Source of the DNA: a virus
DNA: 64,000 nucleotides
Reading direction: 5' to 3' (one strand)
IMG/VR virus record: IMGVR_UViG_3300032174_000002
Coordinates: 21,091-85,090 of that record
Shown: piece by piece, positions 55,586 through 64,000 of the stretch
How positions within the stretch are numbered: position 1 is the first letter of the stretch
Layout of the letters: every line of letters begins with the position of its first letter
Position numbers and translations under genes: made by a program
Notes under the pieces: generated by a model
What the model saw: the letters and a program-made list of their open reading frames with translations, nothing else
Database searches by the model: none
Told to the model about the DNA's origin: nothing

Positions 55586-55993
55586 ATGACGACGCCGTTC
55601 GCCAGGACCTTCAACGCCGGCCTCTGGGGCGCCGTGGCGCTCTTCCTCGCCCTCGAGGCGTGCCACTACGGGCGCCAGGCGCTGGTGGCGCCGGTGGTGG
55701 TTACCTACGTCTGCGCCTCGATCGCCGCGGCCGACGCCTACGGCGAGTACCGCGCCCGGGACCTGGCGGCCGGGCGGATCGTCCTGTCGATCGGGTGCTA
55801 CACCGCGCGCGGCCTGCCGGAGCCGTACACTCAGCAGCTTCTCAAGATCGACTGGGCCGACGAGGTGGTTTTCCTTCGCGGCACGGAGGAGTCGATTCTG
55901 CTGCTGCAATACCTGACCCGCGCTCGCTCTTCCGGCAAGCCTGTGCACGAGATCTGGCCGGCCGCCGGGCCGCGACTTTTCCGCCGCAGCTGA
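55586..55993 (+). CDS. Moron-like membrane-associated protein
   Basis: 135 aa on the strand opposite to all tail genes around it, with its own promoter. Hydrophobic N-terminal segment about 12-45 (GLWGAVALFLALEACHYG, APVVVTYVCASIAAAD), then a soluble alpha/beta part (LLKIDWADEVVFLRGTEESI). An independent cassette in the late operon is typical of morons that alter host phenotype. Not recognised. Confidence 0.6.
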   Translation: MTTPFARTFNAGLWGAVALFLALEACHYGRQALVAPVVVTYVCASIAAADAYGEYRARDLAAGRIVLSIGCYTARGLPEPYTQQLLKIDWADEVVFLRGTEESILLLQYLTRARSSGKPVHEIWPAAGPRLFRRS

Positions 55994-56004
55994 GACTCGG
56001 CCGC

Positions 56005-57849
56005 TCACTTCCCCGCCCAGTTCTTGATGACGCTTGATTCTGTGCGCGCTCTCACCCAATTTAGATGGCAGGTGGTGTTGTCCCGAACGAAGTAGAAGAA
56101 GCTCGGCGGCGCGCTCAACAGGGTCGTGGTCGTGGCGACCACGTTGAAGATCTTGCAAGTTTCATTCGAGAACGCGAACGTCAGCACCCCCGTCGACGCG
56201 ATGTACCGCAACTGCACGCATCCCGAGAGGGTGTTGGCGTCTACCCCGATGCTGCCGCTAGGGACGGAGATGTTGGCCAGGCCAGCCGCGGCGTAGGAGG
56301 TGGCCGTTTGCCACGCCGGCGCACCGCTGGAAGTGAAGTAGCCGAAGTAGAGTTTCGTCGGCGAAGCTAATGTGCCCGTCAGAACGCCGATGCCGCATCC
56401 GTTGCCGAGGTTCGACAGGTCTACTTGAGCCGTGACCGTGAAGTCCACGGTCCCGCTGCTCGGCGCCCCCAGGCCTCTCACCTGGAAATTGCAGCTTGTA
56501 CAACCCGCGAGGGTGGCGCCCTCCATTTCCAGGGTCTCTGTGGCAGTGCCCTGGTTCTGCCAGGTCCAGCTCTGCCTGGCGACGTTTCCGGGCCAGGTTT
56601 CACAGACCGAAGAACCGGTGAAACAGGAGGTGGGCTCGGTTTCCGGGTCATAGTGACCCGGGCCGCTGGCGGTCCCGACCACGTCCCAGTTGGCGCCATT
56701 CGAGACGACGGCCAGGAACGCTCCCTGGTAGGCGAGTGCCGCCGGCGTAGCGCCGTCGACGGTCTGGGCCGAGGTGGTGGCGACGGAGCACAGGTTCGTG
56801 CTGGAGTCGGTCTTCTTGATGAGGTGCGCGGTGCCCGTGGCACCCGCCGCGGCAGCGTCGGGGAGTGTCTCGGTGAATGCCCCGCCGGCGGCGTTGCATT
56901 CGGTGTAGCTCTCCGTCTGCGGGATGGAGTAGTTGGCGGTCTGGCTGGTCAGGACCGGCGACTGGTACGAGCCGTCTGCGCTCGAGCCGTTGGAGACGAA
57001 GCGCTGGCCGGCGATGCCGGCGCTCGCGGCCGCTACCGCGCCGGTGCCCTCGCCGAGCAGGGGGCCATGGGCCGTGAGCGTCGTGTCGCCAGTCCCTCCA
57101 TGCGGAACGGTGTTCGGGTCCAGCGTCGCCGCTGGCGCGAACACTACCCCGTTCGTCTTCGTGCAGGTGATCGCGTTGCTTCCCGAGGTCGTGCAGTCGC
57201 CGCTCATCTCGGCCGCCGTCATGGGCGAGCCGCCGCGCATCACGCCGGCCAGCGTGCTCACCGTCCCGCTGCCGCCCTGGTTGGTGGGCAACGCCGCGGA
57301 CAGGTGCGTCGCACAGACCTGCGGCGCCGTCGCGGAGCCGCACAAGTCATTGGCCAGCTCGAGGATGCCCTTGATGCTGCTGGTGGCGTCCACCGGCGCC
57401 GGCGGTACGGCCCAGGTCGCGTCCTCGCGCAGGTAGCGCGTCACCCCCGCCGAGCCGCCGGGATCCGGCACGATGCCGCGTGCATGGCTCCCGCCGGAGG
57501 CGACAAAGTCGGAAAGGTTCGCGAGCGGCACGACCGTTGCCGTCCAGGTGCAGGTGATCGCCGCCACGCCAGCGGCGGCTGTCGCCGGGCTTGGCGTGCA
57601 GCTGAACTGCGCTGGCAACGCCAAGGTGAAGGATTGGAACGCTGGCCCCAGGAGATCCACCGCGAGCTGGTACTGGTCGCGGCTGATGCCGAGCTTCGAC
57701 ACCAGGTAGGCGTCCGTCGGCGCCGGACTCGTGTCGTGGATCAGGCCGCGGATCGTGGAGTTCTGGGCGCCGGCCGGGAGCGCCACGAAGGCGGCCAGGA
57801 GCGCCGCCAGGATGGTGCGCGGGATGCGTCGATCGATCATCATCGCCAT
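56005..57849 (-). CDS. Tail fibre protein with N-terminal signal-like segment
   Basis: 614 aa, ATG 57849 after AGAGGGAC. Residues about 10-28 (TILAALLAAFVALPAGA) read as a Sec signal peptide, odd for a virion protein. The middle has fibre-type repeats (DATWAVPPAPVDATSSIKGI, PHGGTGDTTLTAHGPLLG, AAGGAFTETLPDAAAAGATG). The C-terminal region with many Cys pairs (CTSCNFQ, GNGCGIGVL, ETCKIF) is a beta-rich head, probably receptor-binding. Confidence 0.72.
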   Translation of the reverse strand: MAMMIDRRIPRTILAALLAAFVALPAGAQNSTIRGLIHDTSPAPTDAYLVSKLGISRDQYQLAVDLLGPAFQSFTLALPAQFSCTPSPATAAAGVAAITCTWTATVVPLANLSDFVASGGSHARGIVPDPGGSAGVTRYLREDATWAVPPAPVDATSSIKGILELANDLCGSATAPQVCATHLSAALPTNQGGSGTVSTLAGVMRGGSPMTAAEMSGDCTTSGSNAITCTKTNGVVFAPAATLDPNTVPHGGTGDTTLTAHGPLLGEGTGAVAAASAGIAGQRFVSNGSSADGSYQSPVLTSQTANYSIPQTESYTECNAAGGAFTETLPDAAAAGATGTAHLIKKTDSSTNLCSVATTSAQTVDGATPAALAYQGAFLAVVSNGANWDVVGTASGPGHYDPETEPTSCFTGSSVCETWPGNVARQSWTWQNQGTATETLEMEGATLAGCTSCNFQVRGLGAPSSGTVDFTVTAQVDLSNLGNGCGIGVLTGTLASPTKLYFGYFTSSGAPAWQTATSYAAAGLANISVPSGSIGVDANTLSGCVQLRYIASTGVLTFAFSNETCKIFNVVATTTTLLSAPPSFFYFVRDNTTCHLNWVRARTESSVIKNWAGK

Positions 57850-57868
57850 GAAGTCCCTCTTCTCTCGT

Positions 57869-58624
57869 TCAGCCGAGGTCGAGCACATCGCCGCCCCCGT
57901 CGATCTGCAAGAAGCTCGAGTCGTCGATCATCAGGTTGGCGCCGAGCCCCGGGTTGTAGTACGGCAAGCCGTGCGACCAGTACCACGGCTGCACCTGCGT
58001 CGAGTTGAGCGCGCCGGCGTAGACCTGGAAGTCGCTGACCTCGCCGTCGAGGTACTGGTTGGCGCCGACCGGATCGCGCAGGACGGAGCAGGCGTTGCCG
58101 GGCGCGTTGAAGGTGCCGCTGACCGTGGCCTGCCTGCGCAGCAGGGCCAGGTAGCCGGGCAGGCGCTCGACGGGCGGCGCCATCGTCAGACTGTAGAGCG
58201 ACAGCGTCGCCGGGTAGCTATCGACGTCGAGGACGGCATAGAGGTACGTCCACATGCCCGGCGGTACCGAAACGATCATGCCGGCCCAGGTGGCGAGGAA
58301 CTGCGTCCCGGCGTCGTTCGAGACGACCGCCTCGGCCAGGTTCGTGCCGCTGCTGCTGAGACGGAGGAACCGCTGGCCCGCCGCGGCCCCGTCGCCGCCG
58401 AAGCCGGCGATGTACTTGGCCGCGATCGCCGAGGTCCTCGGCTTGACCCAGCAGCCCCAGGACATCGAACCAGCCGGCGCTGCGACCGTCGCCGCGCCGT
58501 AGCTGGCCACGCCGTCCCCGACGAGCGACGGGGCGACGTGCGCGACGTCGTAGGGCCAGAGCGTGCAGAGCCATGCTTTCGTCGCCAGCGGATCCGCCAG
58601 CAGCGCCATGTAGTTGGCGGTCAA
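57869..58624 (-). CDS. Tail protein with LamG-like domain
   Basis: 251 aa, TTG start at 58624 overlapping the tape measure stop (TTGA). TANYMALLADPLATKAWLCT opening, then SMSWGCWVKPRTSAIAAKYI, MWTYLYAVLDVDSYPATLSL and LDGEVSDFQVYAGALNSTQV, the signature strands of a LamG jelly roll. Immediately downstream of the tape measure, so probably at the tail tip. Confidence 0.7.
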   Translation of the reverse strand: MTANYMALLADPLATKAWLCTLWPYDVAHVAPSLVGDGVASYGAATVAAPAGSMSWGCWVKPRTSAIAAKYIAGFGGDGAAAGQRFLRLSSSGTNLAEAVVSNDAGTQFLATWAGMIVSVPPGMWTYLYAVLDVDSYPATLSLYSLTMAPPVERLPGYLALLRRQATVSGTFNAPGNACSVLRDPVGANQYLDGEVSDFQVYAGALNSTQVQPWYWSHGLPYYNPGLGANLMIDDSSFLQIDGGGDVLDLG

Positions 58625-61600
58625 GCTGCCCTCCCGGCGCGCTGAACGCTGCCAACGACGGCCATGGCGCGGGTGAGCTCGGCCTGGCGTCGTTCGACTT
58701 CGGCCACGCGACCAGCGAGAACAGCGGCCTCGGCCCGCTGCTGATCCCGGAACGCGGCGAGCTCGGCGACGACCGCCTTGCCGTCTGCCGTGAGCTGGTC
58801 GCCCTGGGGCGGCGCCGGCACCAGCCGCACCGAAACCACGGCCGCCGGCGAGAGCGGCGGTACAGCGCCCCAGGGCGAGAGCGGCGCGGTCGCAGCGTCG
58901 CGCGCCGCATATCGGTCGGCCGGGTTCTGCCCGCCGGTGCCAGTCGCGATCAGGCGCAGCGCCGCGGCGGCGGCGGTGCCGGCGACCGCGGTCGCGTTCA
59001 GGGCATCCGCCGCGGCCCGGGCGGCCGTGGTCCCGGGATCGTTGACCGTGGCGCCGGTGGGTGATGGCGGCGGTGCAATCGCGCCGCCGGGCGCGCCGCT
59101 GCCGGTACCAGGATAGAACCCCGCCGGCAGCCCGGAGGGGAGCGCTCCGCCGGACCAGTAACTCGGCGTCGTGACCGGCAGGCCGAGCTTCTGCTCGAGC
59201 GCCTGGAGCTGCGTCAGGACCGCGTTGAACATCAACGTGTACGGGCCGCTCGAGCCGTACTCGTCGCGCAGCGCCGTGAGGTAGTCCGTCGCCGCCTGCT
59301 GCGCGTTCGACACCGCGGTCGCGTCGGCGCCAGGGGCGTTGGCGAGCCCGAGGTCTCGCTGCCACTCGGCAGCGGCCGCCGTCACCCGCTCGGCCGGCGT
59401 CAACGGCGAGATCGCCGTGTTCTGGCGCAGCGAATCAATGAACTTCTGCAGGGCATCGGCGGCGGACTGCGCGGAGGAGGCGAGGTTGCCCTGGGCGGCC
59501 GTCGCCGAGCTCGCCCCGGCGTTGAGCTTCGCCCAGTCCGGGGTGTTCGCCGGGTCGGCGAAGAACGCCTCGATCCCGCTCACCTGGTCGGCGAGTGCCT
59601 GGGTGATGACGCCCTGCGCCAGGAGGATGTCCGTCTCCTCCTGAAGCTGTGCCAGCTTGATCTCGAAGTCGATCTGCTCGAGTTGCTCCTTGACGAGCTC
59701 GGCCTGCTTGGTGTTGCCCGCCGCGGTGTAGATGCCCTCGACCATGGTGAGGACGTCGGCCGACCCTTGCTGCGCGATCTGCTGCATCTCGCGGTTGAAT
59801 TCGGCAGCGGAGATCGCGCTGTCCGCGAGCCCGGTCCGTAGGGCCTCGATGGCATCGCTGAACTTCTTGGCGTCGGCGGCCGTCGTATCGAGCGGGAGCG
59901 ACAACCCGCCGACGACCTGCATGACCAGATTCTTTTCGTCCTGCAGCTCGGCGACTCGAACGCGGTGGAGTTCCGCCGAGCCGGCGCCCAGATCCTGCTC
60001 GGTCTTGTAGATGTTGGCGAATTGCGTATGGATCGCCGACAGCCCGACCGCGAAGGTCGAAAGCCCATGAGCCTGCTGGACCAGCGGGGTGACTACCGCA
60101 TCGGTCTGGGCCTGCGTTTGCAGCCGCAGCAGGGCGATGTCCGCCGCGCGGGCCGCCTCCTCGTCCTTGTATGCCTGGCTGCTCTTCTTGAGCCCCTTCT
60201 CCTGCTCGTCGATGTCCCGGTTGATCTTGAGAACGGCGGCGTCGAACGGGAGCATCCCGAACTGCGTCAACGCGAGGAGCGCCTGCGCCAGCGTCTGGGC
60301 GGCGGAGGCAAGCGAGGTGACCGAGGATGACGCCGAGCCACCAGGCGCGTGGAGATCGCCGGGCTTGATCGTGAGGCCGGCCAGCTGCTTCAGCAGGTCC
60401 TCGTCGCTCTGGATCGCCGCGTTGATCGAATCGAGCAAGAGCTTGTTGGCGTCGTCGATCACGCCAGCCGACTTGGCCTGGATGGTGGCGCTGTCCACGG
60501 TCGCCCGCGCCACGAGCCCGAGTCCGGTGATATACGCGCCCTGGCCGGCGATCGATAACGCCTCGACTTGCAGTTGGATGATCTGTTGCTTGACGCTCGC
60601 CTCCTGCAAGGCGAGGGCGTTGTTGTACGTCTCCATGTCGAGCTGCTGCTGCTGTTTCGCAGTCAGCCTCTTGCCCTCGATGGAGTCGCGCTCCTTCTCG
60701 TCAAGCGCGACGATCCCCGAGTTCACGTCGCCCAGCATGGTCCCGAGGTCGGCGAGCGACAGGCCCATGTTGACCAGCGCGATGTTCTCGCTGATCACCT
60801 GGTTGCCGAAATTCGCCATGTCGGTCGTGATCTGGGAGATGGCGCCGTGCGCGCCGGCGATCACCTGCTGCAGGACCTGGACGTTGCCCAGGATCTGGTT
60901 GGGGTCGACCGAGCCGCTCAGGTTCTTGACGTAATCCTGGATGATCTTCGGCAGGTTGCCGAGGTTGGCCTTGTTGAAGGCCGCCGCGATACCGTGATCG
61001 ATCGCGGACTGCATGGACTGGAAGCTGCCGATGATCGTGTTGCCGACCGTGACCTGGAACTCGAGGCCGTTCTTCGACACCTGGACGGCGATCGCCGGCA
61101 GGCTCTGGATAATCTGTCCGGTGGCCTTCTCGAAACCCTCGAAAAACTGTTGCAGGCTCTGAACGACCTGCTGCGACTGCTGATCGAAGGAGGTGAGACT
61201 GGCGCCCGCGGCGCCGAGGCCAACGCTGGGTGTGCCACCTACCTGGTTGTAGGAGGCGCCCGGCTGCACGCCGCCGAAGGTCATCCCGGGACCGAAGGTC
61301 GTGTTCGGGTCCGGGCCGGCCTTGCTCAGGAAGCCGGTGATGACGTTGTAGACCACCCAACCGGCGAAGGCGACAGCGCCGGCGTAGAGCAAGCCAGAGG
61401 CGCCAACGCCGCTCGCCAAGCCGCCACTACCACCGCCACCGAACAGCGAGGCGATGCCGCTGATGAGGCCCCCGCCGCTGCTCGAGGCCCCGGCGGCGGC
61501 CGTCGATGCCGCCGCCTCCGTCTGTAGCGCCGCGGCGAGGTCGAACTCCTGCGCGTTATTCGTGAACAGGCCGGAGTTCTCGCCGAACCACTGGAATTCC

Positions 61601-64000
61601 TGCTTGGAGAAGTCGGTCTGGAGCGAGGCCGAATTGCCGAGCATCGAGCCGGCACTCGCAAGCTTGTCGCCGGCGCCTCCCAGGATGCCGCCGAGGCCAC
61701 CGAGCGGGCTGCTGCCGGTGAGCGCCCCAACAAAGGTCCCGAACTGCGACACGGCCGACTGGAACTGCGCGGTCGCGCCGCCTCCGGGGCCGCCGCCGAA
61801 GAGCGCCGTCTGCAAGGTCGCGCCCTGGCCAAAGAGCCCCTGCACGATGCTCGACTCGGCCTCGTGCGCCGCCATGTTGGCGAGCGCGTCGACGACGGTC
61901 TTCTCCATCCCCTGCCAGATGGATTTCCAGGTGACCGCCATGCCGGCCGCCGATTCGCCGACGGCCTGGAACAGCGTCTCCCAGTCCTTGCTGACCGCGT
62001 CGGCGACCGACTTCTCGTCCGCGGCCCGTTGCTGCAACACGGCGGAGAGCTGCCTGTACGCCTCGATCTGCCGGGAGACGCCGGCGAGGTCGGCCGCCAG
62101 CAACTGGGCCTTGACCTGGCCCTCCTGGGTCGCCAGGTTGATGCTATTCCTGTGGATCTCCTGGAGCAGCAGCTCCTGGTAGGCGACGAAGCCCTCGGCC
62201 GTGAACAGCGATTGGTACTGCTGCGCGAGGCCGCCGACCGCCGGGTTGATCTGGGCGTAGAGCCCGAGGTCGGCCTCGAGCTTCGCGACTTCGCTCTCGG
62301 CTCCCTGGAGGGCGCCCTCGCGCACGGCGGCCAGCCCCTGCTCGCCGGCGGTCAGATCCTTCGTCCCCTGGAGCTGGAAGCCCAGCAGCGAGATCTCGAG
62401 GCGGCGCGCGTCCAGGAAGCCGCCGGAGAGGTTCTCCCGCTTCGCCTGGGTGTCTGCGGCGGTGACGATCGCGTTGGCGCGCGAGTAGTCGTTCGAGCGG
62501 GAGAGGGCATCGGCAAGGGCGGCTTCGGCGGCGCGCTGCTCGTCGGTCGCCTTGATGTTGTAGCCGATCTGGGCGACCTGGCTGCCGATCGCGATCGAGG
62601 CCAGCGCCGCGTTGCGGGCGCGCTCGAGCTCCCGCTGCCCCTCCTCGGACAGGATCGGGATCCCCGCCGCGGCGAGCGCCACGCGCTCCTTCTCGACCGC
62701 GGCCGCGATGATCCCGGCAGAGGTGCTCTGGCTGGTCGCATCCGCGAGCTTCGCCTGGCCGAGCGCGGCGGCGGCGATCTCGGCCTCGCCCTCCTTGTAG
62801 GTCAGGGCGTTGCGGAGCTTGCTGGCGGTGTTCTGGTCGATCGCCGCCCCGGCGGCGCGGAGCGCGACCTCCTCGGCCTTGGTGACGACCAGCCCCTTGT
62901 CCTTCGCCTCGGTCTCGAGCTTCGCGATCTCGGCCTCGGCCTGCATGGCGCCGGCGTGGAGGCGGGCGGCGCCCGTCCCGAGCAGTTCGGCGTCCGCCTC
63001 GATGGCGAGCTTCGCCGCGCGTTCCTGCATGCCGACGATCACCTTGTTGATCGAGTCGGTGAAGTTGGCCTGTTCCTTCGTGGCCTTGGCGACGCCCGCG
63101 CCGTACAGGGCGTCGCCCTCGCCCAGGAGGTCGAGGACGGCCATGAGGTCGTAGGACTGCTTCGTCGTCAGCTGCTGCTGGGCTTGGAGCTTGGCCAGTT
63201 CGTCGCGCAGCTTGACCAGGCTGCCGCTCGCGCCGCCGGCGGACGGCTGCGCGATCGCACCCCCGCCGCCGTCGCCCATCGCGCTGGCCATCGCGATCGC
63301 GAGCTTTTTTTCCTCCTCGATCTGCGCCTCGATGGCGACGATCTGCTTCTTGACGGCCTCGATCCGGACGACCGCCGCGGTCTCGGCCGCGAGGGCGGTT
63401 TTCAGGTCGGCCTCGGCCAGCTGCCGCGCGGCCTCGCGCTGCTGCTTCGACCAGTCGTCGATGTTGGTGAAGTCGCCGTGCAGTCGCTCGAGGGCGGTCC
63501 CGAACTGGTCGAGGAAGTCGGAGATCTTGGCGGCGGAAGCGAACTCGCGGTCCTGGGCCGCGGCCGCCGCATCGACCTCGAGCACGTAGTTGTGCATGGC
63601 GACGGCAAGGCCGCCGACCGCGACCAGCGCCAGGGTGACTGGATTGGCCAGCAGGGAGGCGGTGAAGGCGTCGGTCGCCGCGGCGGCGCCCTCGGTGGCG
63701 GCGGCATCGGCGGCGACGGCCCCGGCGTGGAGGGTCGCCGCCGCGGCGGCATCGCCGGAGGCCACCGCGGAACTGCTGACGGCCGCCCCGTAGGCGTCGT
63801 AGATCACGGCGCCGGCGGCGGTCGCGGCTCCGGCCGACGTCGCGGCGCCGGCGAGCTCTCCCTCCCCGGCCGTGAGCGCCAGGCTCGCGGCCGCCGCCCG
63901 CTCCATGGCCCCGGCGGCCAGGGTCAGCGCCGGTACCAGCTCGACCAGCGCCGCCGCGGAAGCCGCGGACGCCGCCGCTTCGGCGGCCTGCGCCGCGGCC
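58621..64000 (-). CDS. Tape measure protein, partial (runs off right edge)
   Basis: At least 1,790 codons; the frame is open past 64000, and the first visible ATG (63906) is probably internal. Very Ala/Gln/Glu/Lys-rich long helices and coiled coils alternate with a hydrophobic Gly/Ala block (SGLLYAGAVAFAGWVVYNVI) and the C-terminal Pro-rich domain. This composition, extreme length and position upstream of tail-tip genes define a siphovirus tape measure protein, which sets tail length and enters the cell with DNA. By the usual rule of about 0.15 nm per residue the tail would exceed 260 nm. Confidence 0.92.
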   Translation of the reverse strand, partial: AAAQAAEAAASAASAAALVELVPALTLAAGAMERAAAASLALTAGEGELAGAATSAGAATAAGAVIYDAYGAAVSSSAVASGDAAAAATLHAGAVAADAAATEGAAAATDAFTASLLANPVTLALVAVGGLAVAMHNYVLEVDAAAAAQDREFASAAKISDFLDQFGTALERLHGDFTNIDDWSKQQREAARQLAEADLKTALAAETAAVVRIEAVKKQIVAIEAQIEEEKKLAIAMASAMGDGGGGAIAQPSAGGASGSLVKLRDELAKLQAQQQLTTKQSYDLMAVLDLLGEGDALYGAGVAKATKEQANFTDSINKVIVGMQERAAKLAIEADAELLGTGAARLHAGAMQAEAEIAKLETEAKDKGLVVTKAEEVALRAAGAAIDQNTASKLRNALTYKEGEAEIAAAALGQAKLADATSQSTSAGIIAAAVEKERVALAAAGIPILSEEGQRELERARNAALASIAIGSQVAQIGYNIKATDEQRAAEAALADALSRSNDYSRANAIVTAADTQAKRENLSGGFLDARRLEISLLGFQLQGTKDLTAGEQGLAAVREGALQGAESEVAKLEADLGLYAQINPAVGGLAQQYQSLFTAEGFVAYQELLLQEIHRNSINLATQEGQVKAQLLAADLAGVSRQIEAYRQLSAVLQQRAADEKSVADAVSKDWETLFQAVGESAAGMAVTWKSIWQGMEKTVVDALANMAAHEAESSIVQGLFGQGATLQTALFGGGPGGGATAQFQSAVSQFGTFVGALTGSSPLGGLGGILGGAGDKLASAGSMLGNSASLQTDFSKQEFQWFGENSGLFTNNAQEFDLAAALQTEAAASTAAAGASSSGGGLISGIASLFGGGGSGGLASGVGASGLLYAGAVAFAGWVVYNVITGFLSKAGPDPNTTFGPGMTFGGVQPGASYNQVGGTPSVGLGAAGASLTSFDQQSQQVVQSLQQFFEGFEKATGQIIQSLPAIAVQVSKNGLEFQVTVGNTIIGSFQSMQSAIDHGIAAAFNKANLGNLPKIIQDYVKNLSGSVDPNQILGNVQVLQQVIAGAHGAISQITTDMANFGNQVISENIALVNMGLSLADLGTMLGDVNSGIVALDEKERDSIEGKRLTAKQQQQLDMETYNNALALQEASVKQQIIQLQVEALSIAGQGAYITGLGLVARATVDSATIQAKSAGVIDDANKLLLDSINAAIQSDEDLLKQLAGLTIKPGDLHAPGGSASSSVTSLASAAQTLAQALLALTQFGMLPFDAAVLKINRDIDEQEKGLKKSSQAYKDEEAARAADIALLRLQTQAQTDAVVTPLVQQAHGLSTFAVGLSAIHTQFANIYKTEQDLGAGSAELHRVRVAELQDEKNLVMQVVGGLSLPLDTTAADAKKFSDAIEALRTGLADSAISAAEFNREMQQIAQQGSADVLTMVEGIYTAAGNTKQAELVKEQLEQIDFEIKLAQLQEETDILLAQGVITQALADQVSGIEAFFADPANTPDWAKLNAGASSATAAQGNLASSAQSAADALQKFIDSLRQNTAISPLTPAERVTAAAAEWQRDLGLANAPGADATAVSNAQQAATDYLTALRDEYGSSGPYTLMFNAVLTQLQALEQKLGLPVTTPSYWSGGALPSGLPAGFYPGTGSGAPGGAIAPPPSPTGATVNDPGTTAARAAADALNATAVAGTAAAAALRLIATGTGGQNPADRYAARDAATAPLSPWGAVPPLSPAAVVSVRLVPAPPQGDQLTADGKAVVAELAAFRDQQRAEAAVLAGRVAEVERRQAELTRAMAVVGSVQRAGRAA

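Noticed and set aside
1-64000. Temperate lifestyle
   Set aside because: Repressor-like XRE genes exist but no integrase, excisionase with certainty, att site or partition ParA was found. Left undecided.

Overview
The window is a slice of a tailed double-stranded DNA phage (siphovirus-like) with very high G+C. It carries a large terminase, a giant tape measure protein, LamG-type tail proteins, a tail fibre, a GH19 endolysin, holin-like membrane proteins, its own replication and recombination genes, three tRNA genes and a great many small coupled ORFs. The host cannot be named from sequence. Spanin-like TM-plus-coil proteins, an XhlA-like protein and a GH19 endolysin suggest a high-GC Gram-negative bacterium. 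I see no integrase, att site, plasmid or host gene.

Layout. (1) Leftward block 11.4 kb to 1: small regulators, a PD-(D/E)XK-like protein, tRNAs Met, Trp and Pro, an XRE regulator with its own promoter, a run of zinc-ribbon proteins, the DNA-modification pair DpdA and QueC, a Big-domain protein, a putative small terminase subunit, then terminase large subunit and genes running off the left edge. (2) Rightward block 11.5-16.1 kb: small proteins, a PP-loop (PAPS-reductase-like) enzyme, an HNH-like nuclease. (3) Leftward block 28.4-16.1 kb: replication and recombination: putative annealing protein, PD-(D/E)XK exonuclease, RNA ligase, RuvC-like resolvase, DNA methyltransferase, HTH proteins, and a replication-initiator-like gene with internal direct repeats followed by a DnaC-like loader. 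(4) Rightward block 28.5-40.4 kb: XRE regulator, catalytically dead S24 fold, HerA-like ATPase, HNH endonuclease, ParB-like protein, SAM methyltransferase, ArsR-like regulator. (5) Leftward 47.7-40.5 kb: lysis (GH19 endolysin, holin candidate) and unknowns. (6) Rightward 47.8-49.3 kb: small membrane and secreted proteins. (7) Leftward 64.0-49.5 kb: tape measure, tail and fibre genes, spanin- and XhlA-like proteins, a stand-alone PAS protein, with one rightward gene at 55.6 kb inside it.

Terminase points out of the left edge and the tape measure enters from the right edge. Portal, capsid and the proximal tail genes are absent, so the window is probably part of a longer circular or circularly permuted map with the head module in the unseen part.

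Gene junctions are overwhelmingly 1-4 nt stop/start overlaps (ATGA, GTGA, TGATG), which I used to choose most starts. Operon heads carry recognisable TTGACA/TTGCGC promoters, several placed so close to the ATG that the mRNA should be leaderless. At least eight genes change reading frame internally, often next to short homopolymers. The assembly may contain uncorrected single-base indels, and those genes are marked below. Function calls rest on motifs read by eye; no database search was possible.
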